Source: JBGAHD01 sp044226395
GTDB lineage: Bacteria; Pseudomonadota; Gammaproteobacteria; Xanthomonadales; Ahniellaceae
Assembly (NCBI GenBank): GCA_044226395.1
Contig: JBGAHD010000001.1
Location: 248,001-312,000 of the forward strand
Direction: 5' to 3'
DNA: 64,000 bases
Shown one piece after another: positions 54,772 to 64,000 of the stretch (its first letter is position 1; the number at the start of each line of letters is the position of its first letter). The translations under genes and the position numbers were made by a program. The notes beneath the pieces were generated by a model, which ran no database searches, was not told the DNA's origin, and saw only the letters and a program-made list of their open reading frames with translations.

Positions 54772-56286
54772 ATGACCCAGCACACGCGTTTCGATCGTCG
54801 TCGTTTTCTGACCGGCTTGTGTGGCGCTTTCGCCGCCGGCACGGTGGGCAGCCTGTTGCCGCAACTGAGTCTGGCGCGCGGCCTCGCCGCGAAAGGCGCG
54901 GGGAGTTATCGCGCGCTGGTGTGCGTGTATCTCGCCGGCGCCAACGATTCCTACAACTGGTTGGTGCCGCGCGATGCCGACACGGTGGGCAGTCGCTACG
55001 ATGCCTATCGCACGGCGCGCGGTGGCGTGTATTCCGGCGCTAACACGGCGGGCCTCGCGCACGCGTTCACCGATCTGCTGCCGATCGCGCCGAGCAATCA
55101 ACCGATCGCTTACGGCCTGCATCCGGCGTGCACGGATTTCACGGCGAACAATGGCGGCACGCAGGCGCACAAGGGTTTGCAGACCTTGTTTGGCGAAGGC
55201 CGCGCGGCCTTCGTCGCCAATGTCGGTCCCTTGGTGCAGCCGATCAACAAATCGCAGTACAACGCCGGCGCGCCGCGACCGGCGCAATTGTTCTCGCACA
55301 ATGATCAAGATCTGTTGTGGCAGTTGGGGTTGACCGACGTGGCTTCGCCGCTGGCGAAGTATGGTTGGGGCGGACGCATGGCGGTGGCGGCGGGCATCAC
55401 GGCCTTGCCCAATGGCTTGTCGCCGTGCATCTCGGTGGCCGGCGCGTCGCGACTTCTGGTCGGTCAGCAGATCACGCCGTATCAGATGTCGACCTCGGGC
55501 GTGGATCTGCTCAATCAGTACATTCCCGGCAGTAATCAGAACAATTTTCCGGCCGATCGGCGCGCGCTGCTCAACGATCTGCTCGATGACACGCAGAGCA
55601 ATCCCATCGCCACCGAGTACGCCGCGATCATGCGTCGCGCGCTGGGCGTGGGCGAGGCGATCTATACCCAACTCGAATCCAGTGGCGGTCAAGTCGCGAC
55701 TGTGTTTCCAAGCACGAATTTGTCCGACCAGCTCAAGATGGTCGCGCGCATGATCAAGCTCAGTCGCGGCGCGCTGGGCGCGCAGCGGCAGATCTACTAC
55801 GTGCGCATCGGCGGTTATGACTTGCACGACGGCATGTTCGTGAATGGCCAGCCGGTGGCCACGAGTGGACACGGCGCGTTGCTGACCGATCTCAATCAGG
55901 CGCTGGGCGCGTTCTGGTCGGCATTGAACGAGATTGGCGCGCAGAACGAAGTGACCACGTTCACGATGAGCGACTTCGGTCGCACGCTGTCGGGCAATGG
56001 CAATGGCTCGGACCATGCCTGGGGTGGCAATCATCTGGTGTTGGGTGGCGCGGTCGATGGCGGCAAGATCTACGGCCGCTATCCGCAGCTCGTGCTCGAT
56101 GCCGATGACAACACGAATCAGGACTGGAGCTTCTCGCGCGGTCAGTACATCCCGACCACGGCGGTGGATCAACTCGCGGCGACCTTGTCCAAATGGATGG
56201 GCGTCACCGACAACGCCGCGCTGGATGCGATTTTTCCCAATCTCGCGAATTTTGGCGCGCGCGATTTGGGTTTCATGCTGCCGTGA
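54772..56286 (+). CDS. Tat-exported DUF1501 protein
   Basis: A 504-aa protein. The twin-arginine signal FDRRRFLTGLCGAFAAGTVG shows export in a folded state. DUF1501 (sulfatase/alkaline-phosphatase-like fold) motifs are LVCVYLAGANDSYNWLVPRD, YYVRIGGYDLHDGMF and VTTFTMSDFGRTLSGNGNGS then DHAWGGNHLVLGGAVDGGKI. The aspartate/histidine metal ligands are kept. It pairs with the upstream DUF1800 gene. It is convergent with the crbS-like gene. Confidence 0.93.
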   Translation: MTQHTRFDRRRFLTGLCGAFAAGTVGSLLPQLSLARGLAAKGAGSYRALVCVYLAGANDSYNWLVPRDADTVGSRYDAYRTARGGVYSGANTAGLAHAFTDLLPIAPSNQPIAYGLHPACTDFTANNGGTQAHKGLQTLFGEGRAAFVANVGPLVQPINKSQYNAGAPRPAQLFSHNDQDLLWQLGLTDVASPLAKYGWGGRMAVAAGITALPNGLSPCISVAGASRLLVGQQITPYQMSTSGVDLLNQYIPGSNQNNFPADRRALLNDLLDDTQSNPIATEYAAIMRRALGVGEAIYTQLESSGGQVATVFPSTNLSDQLKMVARMIKLSRGALGAQRQIYYVRIGGYDLHDGMFVNGQPVATSGHGALLTDLNQALGAFWSALNEIGAQNEVTTFTMSDFGRTLSGNGNGSDHAWGGNHLVLGGAVDGGKIYGRYPQLVLDADDNTNQDWSFSRGQYIPTTAVDQLAATLSKWMGVTDNAALDAIFPNLANFGARDLGFMLP

Positions 56287-56298
56287 GGCGTCGCCGCG

Positions 56299-59200
56299 TC
56301 AGGCGGCGACGCTGCGACGGCACGTGGCGAGGAAGGCGCGCAACGAGGCCGGCTTGACCGGCTTCGTCAGCAGCGGAAAACCCTGCGCGCGCGCCAGGCG
56401 CTTGACCTCGTCGCTGCCGTCGGCCGTGACCAGTGCCGCCGGAATATGGCGCGCGCACGTCGATTGCAGCGCGCGCAGCGCGGCGATGCCATCGACGTCC
56501 GTGCCCAGGTGATAGTCGACGAGCAGCACATCGGGCGTGCGTTCGCGTAGCAGGGCCTGTGCTTGTTCGAGAGTTTCCGCCGTGCGTGGCGTCACCGACC
56601 AACGTTGCAGCAAGGCGCGCATGCCGTCGAGGATGTCGCGATCGTTGTCAAGGCACAGCACGTCGAGTCCGGCCAGATCATCGCCGGCCGGCTGCGCGAA
56701 CACGACTTCGCTCACCGGCACCGCGCCGACCGCGGCGAGTGGCACCTGCACCGAGAACACGCTGCCATGCCCGGGCCGTGAGCGTACGCGCAGCGGCAGA
56801 TCGAGCATGCGCGAAATGCGCTGGCAGATTGAAAGACCCAAGCCGAGACCACGCTCGCCCCAAGGCGAATCGTGCTCGAGTCGCGTGAACTCGCCGAAGA
56901 TCTGTTCGAGGTGCTGCGCGGGAATGCCCGGACCCGTGTCCCAGACCTCGATCTCGACCGCGCCCGCGCGGCGTCGCGTGCCGATCAGCACGCGACCCTG
57001 ACGCGTGTAGCGCAGCGCATTGGCGACGAAGTTCTGCACGATTCGGCGCAACAGTCGGCGATCACCGTGCACGACGGCGCGGCTGGGCCGCAGCCGCAAA
57101 TCGAGGCCGCGCGTTTCGGCCAGACCCGCGAACTGTTCGGCCACGGACGACAGCACGTCGTGAATGCGGAAGTCATGCACCTCGGGACGCAGCGCGCCGG
57201 CATCGAGGCGTGAGATGTCGAGCAGACCGTCGAGCAACTCCTCGGCCGCGCGCAGCGAGCTGTCGACGCGCAACGCGAGCTCCTGCGCCTTCGCCGGCTC
57301 GCTGCCGCGCAGCGCGGTGGCGAACAAACGCGCGGCATTGAGCGGCTGCAAGAGATCATGGCTGGCGGCCGCGAGAAAGCGTGTCTTGGCTTGATTGGCG
57401 TGTTCGGCTTCAAGCTTGGCGGCGCGTTGTGCTTCCAGCGCCTGCGCCAGTTCGGCCGTGCGTTGCGCCACACGCGCTTCCAGCGTTTCGTTGGCCTCGC
57501 GCAGATCGTGTTCGGCGCGCTTGTACGCGGTGACATCGCTGAAGGTCGTGACGAAGCCGCCACCGGGCAGGGGTTCGCCGCGCATCTCGATCACGGTGCC
57601 ATCGGCGCGCACGCGCTCGAACACGTGCGGTGACCCTTGGCGCATGTAGTTCAGGCGCTTGCGCACGTGCTCGGCCACTTCGCCGGGACCGCATTCGCCG
57701 CGCTCGGCGTTGAAGCGAATCAGATCAGCGATGGGGCGGCCGACGTGCACGAGGCCCGGCGGATAATCGAACAATTCCAGATAGCGACGATTCCACGACA
57801 CCAGTCGCATGTCGTCATCGACCACGCTGATGCCTTGCGAGATGTTTTCTAGCGAAGCCGACAACAACGCGCGACTGAAGCGCAGATCATGCGAAGTGCG
57901 GTCGAGCAGGGCGACCACTTCCTCGACCTTCATGCCGGTGCCGCGCAGAGCACTGGTCAGCACGCGTCGCGCCGAGACCGCGCCCAGCGCGCCGGCGAGC
58001 AGGCGTTCGGTGAACTGCACATCGATGCTCTCGGCGGCATCGTGCCAGCCGCGCACGCCGCGTTCGGCGAGGTGCTCGTCGAAGGCGCGACGCGCGTTGT
58101 CGTCGCCGATGATGCGCGCGGCGAGGATGCGCAAATCCTCGAGCGTGGCGCGCGCGCGCCAGCGACCGACGATGGGCGCATCGAGCGTGGGCGCGGTGCC
58201 GAGGAAGGACTCGGCGCGCAGACGATCCTCGACGCTGGGTTGCCGCAACGCCGAGACGATGACGAAGCCGAGCACATTGACCAGCAGCGACCAGAACGCG
58301 CCATGCGTGACCGTGTCGCCGATATGCACGCCGAACAAGGCTTGCGGGCGCAACCAATCGAGACCGAAGGGCCCTTGCGACAACCAAGTCTGCGGCAACC
58401 AGCCCGCGCCGCCGAGGCTGGGCAGCAGCAGGGTGTAAATCCACGTCGCGAAGCCCAGACCCAGACCCGTCGCCACGCCAGCGCGACTGCCACCACGCCA
58501 ATACAACGCACCGATGATCGCCGGCGCGAACTGCGCCACGGCCGCGAAGGCGAGCAGGCCGATCGAGGCCAGGGCTTGGCTCGATTCGGTCAGTCGATAG
58601 TACGCGTAGGCCAGCAGCGACAGGCTCAGAATCGACACGCGTCGCACGCGCAACACGATCTTGCTGATGTCGGTGCGTTGACTGAAGCGCAGCGAGCGCA
58701 GTCGCAACAGACCCGGCACGATGATCTCGTTCGACACCATCGTCGCCAGCGCGACGCTCGCCACGATGACCATGCCCGTGGCCGCTGAGAAGCCGCCGAG
58801 ATAGGCGACCAAGGCCAGCACATCGCTGTTCATCGACAAGGGCAACCACAAGACATAAGCATCGGCCGGCACGGCGTGACCGCTTGAGGCCGCGAAGCCC
58901 GCTTGCGCGATCGGCACCACGAGCACGCTGATCACCGCCAGATACACCGGGAATAGCCAGCGCGCCGTTCGCAGATCGCGCGGGTTCTCGCATTCGACCA
59001 CGCCGACCTGGAATTGCCGCGGCAGACAGAACACCGCGAAGAAGGCGAGCACGGTCTGGGCCATGAAGGCGCTGCCGCTCACGGCCGAGCGCGCGCCATC
59101 GGGCGGCGGCAATTGCCAGGAGACCTCGCCCTTCAAGTGATAGATGCCGAGCACGCCCACGGCGACGAAGGCGACGAGCTTGACCAGGCTCTCGAGCGCG

Positions 59201-59784
59201 ATCGCGAGCATCATGCCGTGATGATGCTCGGTCGCGTCCACGCGCCGCGTGCCGAACAGAATCGAGAACGCCGCCAGCAGCAGCGCGACGTAGAACGCCG
59301 TGTCGCCCGTGATCGGCGGGTGCGAGTGCAGCGTGCCGGCGCCGCTCATCACGTCAATGCTCATCGTCACCGCCTTGAACTGCAGCGCGATGTAGGGAAT
59401 GGCGGCGGTGATCGCGATCAGGGTGACAAAGGCGCCCAGGCCCTGACTCTTGCCATAGCGCGCGGCGATGAAATCGGCGATCGAGGTGATGTTATGGCTC
59501 TTGCCGATGTCGACCAGGCGCCGAAACACCGCGAAGCACACCACGAACACCAGAATCGGCCCCAAGTAAATGGGCAAATAGGAATAACCGTGGGTCACGG
59601 CCGTGCCGACCGCGCCATAGAACGTCCATGACGAGCAGTACACCGCCAAGGCTAGGCTGTACACGATCGGCCGCAGCCAGGCGCGTTGCGGGTAAAGCGG
59701 CCAGCGATCGCCGGCATAGGCCACGGCGAACAAGGCCGCGACATAGGTCAGCGAGACCAGTAAGAGAATCCAGTCGGCGATCAC
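56299..59784 (-). CDS. crbS: Hybrid sensor histidine kinase with sodium/solute symporter-like domain (CrbS-like)
   Basis: A 1161-aa protein. The first ~500 residues form a 12-13-helix SSS (SLC5) transporter-like domain (VIADWILLLVSLTYVAALFA at the start; LYPQRAWLRPIVYSLALAVY; FGTRRVDATEHHHGMMLAIA). A PAS segment (LLSASLENISQGISVVDDDM) follows, then HisKA with the phospho-acceptor in AASHDLLQPLNAARLFATAL, HATPase (VWDTGPGIPAQHLEQIFGEF; GLGLGLSICQRIS) and a receiver with the acceptor aspartate in PDVLLVDYHLGTDVDGIAA. Start is GTG 59784, with GGAGGA just upstream. This matches CrbS, partner of the CrbR-like regulator at 51996; acetate sensing is inference. Confidence 0.92.
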   Translation of the reverse strand: MIADWILLLVSLTYVAALFAVAYAGDRWPLYPQRAWLRPIVYSLALAVYCSSWTFYGAVGTAVTHGYSYLPIYLGPILVFVVCFAVFRRLVDIGKSHNITSIADFIAARYGKSQGLGAFVTLIAITAAIPYIALQFKAVTMSIDVMSGAGTLHSHPPITGDTAFYVALLLAAFSILFGTRRVDATEHHHGMMLAIALESLVKLVAFVAVGVLGIYHLKGEVSWQLPPPDGARSAVSGSAFMAQTVLAFFAVFCLPRQFQVGVVECENPRDLRTARWLFPVYLAVISVLVVPIAQAGFAASSGHAVPADAYVLWLPLSMNSDVLALVAYLGGFSAATGMVIVASVALATMVSNEIIVPGLLRLRSLRFSQRTDISKIVLRVRRVSILSLSLLAYAYYRLTESSQALASIGLLAFAAVAQFAPAIIGALYWRGGSRAGVATGLGLGFATWIYTLLLPSLGGAGWLPQTWLSQGPFGLDWLRPQALFGVHIGDTVTHGAFWSLLVNVLGFVIVSALRQPSVEDRLRAESFLGTAPTLDAPIVGRWRARATLEDLRILAARIIGDDNARRAFDEHLAERGVRGWHDAAESIDVQFTERLLAGALGAVSARRVLTSALRGTGMKVEEVVALLDRTSHDLRFSRALLSASLENISQGISVVDDDMRLVSWNRRYLELFDYPPGLVHVGRPIADLIRFNAERGECGPGEVAEHVRKRLNYMRQGSPHVFERVRADGTVIEMRGEPLPGGGFVTTFSDVTAYKRAEHDLREANETLEARVAQRTAELAQALEAQRAAKLEAEHANQAKTRFLAAASHDLLQPLNAARLFATALRGSEPAKAQELALRVDSSLRAAEELLDGLLDISRLDAGALRPEVHDFRIHDVLSSVAEQFAGLAETRGLDLRLRPSRAVVHGDRRLLRRIVQNFVANALRYTRQGRVLIGTRRRAGAVEIEVWDTGPGIPAQHLEQIFGEFTRLEHDSPWGERGLGLGLSICQRISRMLDLPLRVRSRPGHGSVFSVQVPLAAVGAVPVSEVVFAQPAGDDLAGLDVLCLDNDRDILDGMRALLQRWSVTPRTAETLEQAQALLRERTPDVLLVDYHLGTDVDGIAALRALQSTCARHIPAALVTADGSDEVKRLARAQGFPLLTKPVKPASLRAFLATCRRSVAA

Positions 59785-59898
59785 GCGTCCTCCGGTCAAC
59801 GCGCGGGGCGTCGCGCGGGCTACAATCCGCGCGACCTTGGATGACGTGAACCTTCGCAGGCGCGCCGTGAGCGCACACGCCGCACTGCACAAAGCCCT

Positions 59899-60699
59899 AT
59901 GAGTCCGACGCGAATCGTGGTGTGGGGCGCCAATGGGCGCATGGGGCAGGCCGTGCTGCGGGCGGCCCTGCATCGTCGCGACTGTCAGGTCGCGGCGGCC
60001 CTGGTGCGCGCGCAATCGGGTCTGTCGGGCGAGATGCCGAACAAGGACATTGGTCCCGGCGCCGATGCGCTGAGTTACAGCGCCGCGCTCGACCCCGACA
60101 TCGGCGCCGATGCCCTGATCGATTTCACCGGCGTGCACGGCTTCGATGCCGCGCTGGCCCTGGCGCGCGAGCGCGGCCTGGCCTTCGTCAGCGGCAGCAC
60201 TGGCCTCAACGCTGAACAGATGAAGGCCCTGCAGGCCGCGGCCGCGCACATTCCGGTGTTATGGGCATCGAATTTCAGTCTGGGCGTGGCGCTGCTGCGG
60301 CGCTTGGCCACCCAGGCCGCCTTGGCTCTGGATGAAAGCTTCGATGTCGAGATCGTCGAGACCCATCACCGCAACAAGGTCGACGCGCCCTCGGGCACGG
60401 CCCTGACCTTGGGGCGCGCCATCGCCGAGGCGCGTCGCCAACACTTCGACGACGTGGCCCGCTACGAACGCGTGGGTCAGGTCGGTCCGCGCAAGCCCGG
60501 CGAGATCGGTTTCGCGGTGCTGCGCGCGGCCGACGTGGTGGGCGAGCACACGGTCTTGTTCGCCGCGCCGGGCGAGCGCATCGAACTCACGCATCGCGCG
60601 GGCAGTCGCGAGATCTTCGCCAGCGGCGCGGTGCGCGCGGCGCGCTGGCTGACCGGTCAGGCGCCGGGCTGTTACGACATCACCGATGTGCTGAGTTGA
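59899..60699 (+). CDS. dapB: 4-hydroxy-tetrahydrodipicolinate reductase
   Basis: A 266-aa enzyme of lysine and peptidoglycan-precursor synthesis. The NAD(P)-binding motif is VWGANGRMGQAVLRAALHR, and ALIDFTGVHGFDAAL is the family-typical next strand. The active-site block is EIVETHHRNKVDAPSGTALT, with the catalytic histidine and lysine. The C-terminus, LTGQAPGCYDITDVLS, is complete. In related genomes it follows dnaJ closely; here it is the backbone gene on the right of the accessory block. It is divergent from crbS. Confidence 0.95.
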   Translation: MSPTRIVVWGANGRMGQAVLRAALHRRDCQVAAALVRAQSGLSGEMPNKDIGPGADALSYSAALDPDIGADALIDFTGVHGFDAALALARERGLAFVSGSTGLNAEQMKALQAAAAHIPVLWASNFSLGVALLRRLATQAALALDESFDVEIVETHHRNKVDAPSGTALTLGRAIAEARRQHFDDVARYERVGQVGPRKPGEIGFAVLRAADVVGEHTVLFAAPGERIELTHRAGSREIFASGAVRAARWLTGQAPGCYDITDVLS

Positions 60700-60874
60700 G
60701 CGCGCGCGGTCGCGAACACGCGACCTTGGTCATGGACAGCGCCGGGCAGGGCACCTATCATTCGCGCCTGCCTCGATTCTCGTAACCTTCGGGCCACAGG
60801 ACTGGTTCCGCGCCCGCGCGGTGGCGCGCGCCCAGAACGGCATCCTGTCCCGAACTGCGTCGGTACCGGTGAAG

Positions 60875-62023
60875 ATGAAAGCTCTGCTCGCCCTCGAAGA
60901 CGGCTCCGTGTTTCACGGCACCAGCATCGGTGCCCCCGGCGTGAGCGTCGGCGAAGTGGTGTTCAACACCGCGATCACGGGCTATCAGGAAATTCTCACC
61001 GACCCGTCCTACGCGCGACAGATCGTCACGCTGACCTATCCGCACATCGGCAATACCGGCGTCAACGCGGTCGACGTGGAGTCCAAGAGCCTCTACGCCG
61101 CCGGCCTGATCGTGCGCGACGCGCCTCGATTGATGTCGAACTGGCGCGCCGAGGAAAGCCTGCCGGCGTATCTGAACCGGCACGGCGTGGTCGGCATCGC
61201 CGACATCGACACGCGGCGCCTGACCCGCATCTTGCGCGACAAGGGCGCCCAGGCCGGTTGCCTGGTGGCCGACGACGCGCCGGATGTCGAGGCCGCGATC
61301 GCCAAGGCGCGCGCCTTCCCCGGCTTGAAGGGCATGGATCTGGCCCAAGTCGTCACGGTCGAGCGCGCGTATGAGTGGCGCGAGGGCAGTTACGACCTCG
61401 ACGCCACGCGCTTCGTCCAGCCGGAGGCGCGCTTTCACGTCGTCGCCTACGACTTCGGGATCAAACACAATATTTTGCGAATGCTGGCCGACCGCGGTTG
61501 CCGCATGACCGTGGTGCCCGCGCGCACCCCCGCGGCCGAGGTCCTGGCGCTGCGCCCCGATGGCGTGTTTCTCTCGAATGGCCCGGGCGATCCCGAGCCT
61601 TGCGACTACGCCATCGCCGCCATCGCCGAGTTCATCCGCCAGCGTCTACCGGTGTTCGGCATTTGCCTGGGCCACCAACTCCTGGGGCTTGCGGCCGGCG
61701 CAAAAACCGTCAAGATGAAGTTCGGGCACCACGGCGCCAATCATCCCGTGGTCGATTTGGACGAGGGTCGCGTGATGATCTCGAGTCAGAATCACGGATT
61801 CGCGGTGGACGAGACCAGTCTGCCCGCCCACGTTCGTCCCACGCACCGCTCGCTGTTCGATGGTTCCTTGCAAGGGATCGCGCTGACCAACGCCCCGGCC
61901 TTCGGCTTTCAAGGGCATCCGGAGGCCAGCCCCGGGCCGCATGACGTGGCTCCGCTGTTCGATCGATTCCTGCGCGCGATGACCGCGCACGCGGCCCGCG
62001 ATCGGTTGGCGGCCACGGGATAG
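60875..62023 (+). CDS. carA: Carbamoyl-phosphate synthase small subunit
   Basis: A 382-aa glutaminase subunit. The N-terminal domain has LALEDGSVFHGTSIGAPGVS and GYQEILTDPSYARQIVTLTY. The class I glutamine amidotransferase domain has FLSNGPGDPEPCDY, the nucleophile cysteine in VFGICLGHQLLGLAAGAKTV, and the catalytic histidine and glutamate in FGFQGHPEASPGPHD. ATG 60875 matches the usual start; upstream in-frame codons lack support. carB, normally the next gene, is not seen here. Confidence 0.96.
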   Translation: MKALLALEDGSVFHGTSIGAPGVSVGEVVFNTAITGYQEILTDPSYARQIVTLTYPHIGNTGVNAVDVESKSLYAAGLIVRDAPRLMSNWRAEESLPAYLNRHGVVGIADIDTRRLTRILRDKGAQAGCLVADDAPDVEAAIAKARAFPGLKGMDLAQVVTVERAYEWREGSYDLDATRFVQPEARFHVVAYDFGIKHNILRMLADRGCRMTVVPARTPAAEVLALRPDGVFLSNGPGDPEPCDYAIAAIAEFIRQRLPVFGICLGHQLLGLAAGAKTVKMKFGHHGANHPVVDLDEGRVMISSQNHGFAVDETSLPAHVRPTHRSLFDGSLQGIALTNAPAFGFQGHPEASPGPHDVAPLFDRFLRAMTAHAARDRLAATG

Positions 62024-62029
62024 CGCGCC

Positions 62030-63853
62030 GTGGGGGGCTCGTTGAGCGCGCGACTGACGTTATGGCGGCTCCCACGGTATTTCGTGGCGGTCACCGTCAC
62101 GCTGTTGGTGCTCATCCTCGGCGGTGGTTACTTCGCCGCGCAACGCGGCGCCAAGCGCCTGCTCGAACCGCTGCGCTGGTTTGGCATCGTTCAATACGAA
62201 TCGATGAGCGTCGGCCTGGGCGGTGGCGTCGAGTTCCGCAATCTGGTGATTTCGCACACGGTCAACGGCAAGCCCGAGGACGTGTTGCGCGCGGGCGTGG
62301 CGCGCATCGACACGCCGGGCCTGATCTGGCTGATCCTGGCCGCGCGTCATGGCGCGCCCAATACCGACAAGAGTTCGCTCGCCGGCTTCATGGGCGCTGC
62401 GCGGCCGTTCGGGGATTCCTTGCCGGCGGCGTTTCCCGCGGCCGACGCGCTGCGCGTGCATCTGACCCAGCCGGTGATCGGCCGCGGGCCGCGCGCGTTT
62501 TACGATTTGCAGTGGTTCGGTCTCGAAGTCGCCGCGCCGTTCGCCACGGAAGGGTGCGGTCAACCGCAGTTTTCGGCGGCGGATCTGAAAGCCATGCGCT
62601 TGCCGGAAGCCGGCCTCGAGATCGATCTCGAATTCGCCGTCACCGGCCCCGATCAGGCGCGCGTGGGCCTGGTGTTCAATGTGCCGGAATCCTCGCGCGC
62701 GGCGTTGGACATGCGCCTGCGCTGGCCGGCGCCCGATCGCCTGCTCGACGCCAACTGGGATCAGGTCGTGCTGGTCGAACGCACATGGCAGGTGCAGGAC
62801 GCGGGTTTCGTGCTGGCGCGCAATCGCTTCTGCGCGCGCAAGCTCGGGGTGACGCGCGATACCTTCGTCGATCAGCACGTCGAGGCGATTGAAAATCGCC
62901 TGACCGAATTCAACGCCGTGCCGCAGCTCGAGTTGCTCAACGCCTATCGCCGTTATCTGTCGCGCGGTGGCGAGATTCGCTGGCATTCGCAGCCGTCGCC
63001 GGCGATGGCCATGGGTCAGTTCAGCCGCTTCCGTCCGCCCGAGCAGGTGCGCATTCTCAATGCCACGGTCGAGACGATTCGCGGCACGGCCGTGCGCTTC
63101 GGTTTTGATTTCGTGCAGCCGTCGCCGACGGTGACGCCGCTCGGCACCGAGGCCGTGGCCACCACGACCCCGCCCGACGCCACCGGCGCCACGCCCGTCA
63201 CCGCGACCCCCACCACGCCCGCGCCGAACGCCTCGACGACGTCGCCAACGGCGACTTCGCCAATCGTCACCACGGTCACGGCCTCGGCGCCGACGAACGC
63301 CACCACCGCGCCGACCACGACCGCGACCAATCCGCCGCTGCCGATCAAGCCGGTGACCACGCCGACACCGACGCCCGCCACCGTGTCCGCGCCCGCGACC
63401 GTGGGCGCGCCGCCGCGACCGGTCGCCACAGTCGCCGCGCCGACGTCGACGCCAACGCCGGCGAAGCCCATCACCACGCCGCCGCGCACCGCGCCCATCG
63501 ATCCGCTGGCGCAGTCCCCGGCCACGGTCTCGCGGCCGCCGCCGAATTCGAGCAGCATCGCGACCACGCCACCGGCGACGATCGCGACCACCAAGAACTA
63601 TGGCGCCACCACCACGCCACCGACGCAGCCGATCGCGCCGCCGCGCCCCAATGGGCCGCTGAAGTACGAGGACCTGGCGAACTACGAAGGTCGGCGCGTG
63701 GTGATTCGCAGCCGTTACAACTCCATTCGCACGGGCACCTTGGTCAAGTACACCGATTCCGCGCTGACGCTGCGGCTCGAAGGCCGTCAGGCGGGGCTGG
63801 AATTGTCCATGCCGCGGCAGACCGTGCGCGATGTCCTCGCGGCCGGAAACTGA
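62030..63853 (+). CDS. Membrane-anchored protein with Thr/Pro/Ala-rich linker and LSm/SH3-like end
   Basis: A 607-aa protein, start uncertain: GTG at 62030, or TTG at 62042 that has GGGGGG five bases upstream. One N-terminal helix (YFVAVTVTLLVLILGGGYFA) is followed by about 340 residues of beta-rich periplasmic sequence (VEFRNLVISHTVNGKPEDVL), which has some flavour of AsmA-type proteins but is not assignable. Residues about 365-545 are low-complexity Thr/Pro/Ala. The last 60 residues (YEDLANYEGRRVVIRSRYNS, IRTGTLVKYTDSALTLRLE) form a small beta-barrel-like module. The gene starts 6 bp after carA, so it is co-transcribed. Confidence 0.7.
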   Translation: MGGSLSARLTLWRLPRYFVAVTVTLLVLILGGGYFAAQRGAKRLLEPLRWFGIVQYESMSVGLGGGVEFRNLVISHTVNGKPEDVLRAGVARIDTPGLIWLILAARHGAPNTDKSSLAGFMGAARPFGDSLPAAFPAADALRVHLTQPVIGRGPRAFYDLQWFGLEVAAPFATEGCGQPQFSAADLKAMRLPEAGLEIDLEFAVTGPDQARVGLVFNVPESSRAALDMRLRWPAPDRLLDANWDQVVLVERTWQVQDAGFVLARNRFCARKLGVTRDTFVDQHVEAIENRLTEFNAVPQLELLNAYRRYLSRGGEIRWHSQPSPAMAMGQFSRFRPPEQVRILNATVETIRGTAVRFGFDFVQPSPTVTPLGTEAVATTTPPDATGATPVTATPTTPAPNASTTSPTATSPIVTTVTASAPTNATTAPTTTATNPPLPIKPVTTPTPTPATVSAPATVGAPPRPVATVAAPTSTPTPAKPITTPPRTAPIDPLAQSPATVSRPPPNSSSIATTPPATIATTKNYGATTTPPTQPIAPPRPNGPLKYEDLANYEGRRVVIRSRYNSIRTGTLVKYTDSALTLRLEGRQAGLELSMPRQTVRDVLAAGN

Positions 63854-63965
63854 GCACTCGCCGCCACCGCGAGCAACACAAACACCTTAGGATTCACGAA
63901 CCACCCGGTCGCGCCGCGCCGAGCGCGCGCGCGACCGACTGATCAGCACGAAGGGGAACAAGGGC

Positions 63966-64000
63966 ATGGCTTCGAGACACAGCGGTTCCGGCACCACGGT
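63966..64000 (+). CDS. Start of a further gene (cut by window edge)
   Basis: An ATG at 63966 follows AGGGGAACAAGGGC. Only 11 full codons (MASRHSGSGTT) are present. The start does not resemble carB, so at least one more gene may separate carA from carB. No function can be assigned. Confidence 0.4.
   Translation, partial: MASRHSGSGTT

Noticed and set aside
59785..60249. N-terminal extension of the sensor kinase to 60249
   Set aside because: The extra residues are antisense to dapB and unlike any sensor domain. The GTG at 59784 with GGAGGA is a better start.

Overview
The window is high-GC DNA from a gammaproteobacterium, most likely of the order Lysobacterales (Xanthomonadales). The main reason is the housekeeping backbone: ssrA-smpB, ratA-rnfH, bamE/fur, recN, hrcA-grpE-dnaK-dnaJ, then dapB and carA. 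This order is familiar from that group. Two accessory blocks interrupt it: a roughly 4 kb island abutting the 3' end of ssrA, and about 23.7 kb between dnaJ and dapB.

Layout. (a) 1-5.5 kb: the end of a secreted beta-helix-like protein, then hydrolase, ECF sigma factor and a membrane Ser/Thr kinase with a long helical C-terminus, with a small divergent membrane protein. (b) 5.5-16.7 kb: iron uptake. A degenerate repeat tract leads into a promoter overlapped by a probable Fur box, then tonB, a Fiu-like receptor, an FMN alpha-hydroxy-acid oxidase and piuC. A GIY-YIG/DUF4357 protein and a secreted protein follow. Opposite them lie a second TonB-dependent siderophore receptor and its PepSY membrane partner. 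(c) 16.8-22.4 kb: two tandem rhomboid proteases, a large unrecognised protein, a small secreted protein and a histone-deacetylase-family protein. (d) 22.77-26.80 kb: a genomic island. Its left edge is a 67-bp imperfect copy (52/67 identical) of the ssrA 3' end plus terminator. It holds a C-terminal fragment of a type I restriction subunit (HsdR), a GmrSD-like DUF262/DUF1524 protein, a conserved protein of unknown function and a DUF488 protein. (e) 26.76-36.2 kb: the tmRNA/SmpB and heat-shock backbone.

(f) 37.85-43.8 kb: a compact RiPP-type cluster on the minus strand. A 76-aa cysteine-free precursor with an NHLP-like leader and a short C-terminus is followed by a radical SAM enzyme, a B12-type radical SAM enzyme with the CWWGQKHHCTFC signature of the RiPP-maturation C-methyltransferase family, a second radical SAM/SPASM enzyme, and a DUF483-like protein fused to a degenerate methyltransferase-like domain. 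The four enzyme genes overlap or nearly touch. No cysteine in the precursor argues against thioether chemistry, and no transporter or protease gene is present. This is the strongest candidate for an undescribed system. (g) 44.2-45.5 kb: a lipoprotein and a small helical protein.

(h) 45.7-59.8 kb: a carboxylate/acetate utilisation block: DcaP-like porin, MHS-type transporter, acetyl-CoA synthetase, a LuxR-type response regulator and a sensor kinase with a sodium/solute symporter domain (CrbR/CrbS-like). A secreted DUF1800/DUF1501 pair separates the regulator from its kinase. (i) 59.9-64 kb: dapB, carA, then a membrane-anchored Pro/Thr/Ala-rich protein where carB might be expected, and the first codons of one more gene.

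All calls come from reading sequence and translations only. No similarity search or structure prediction was run.
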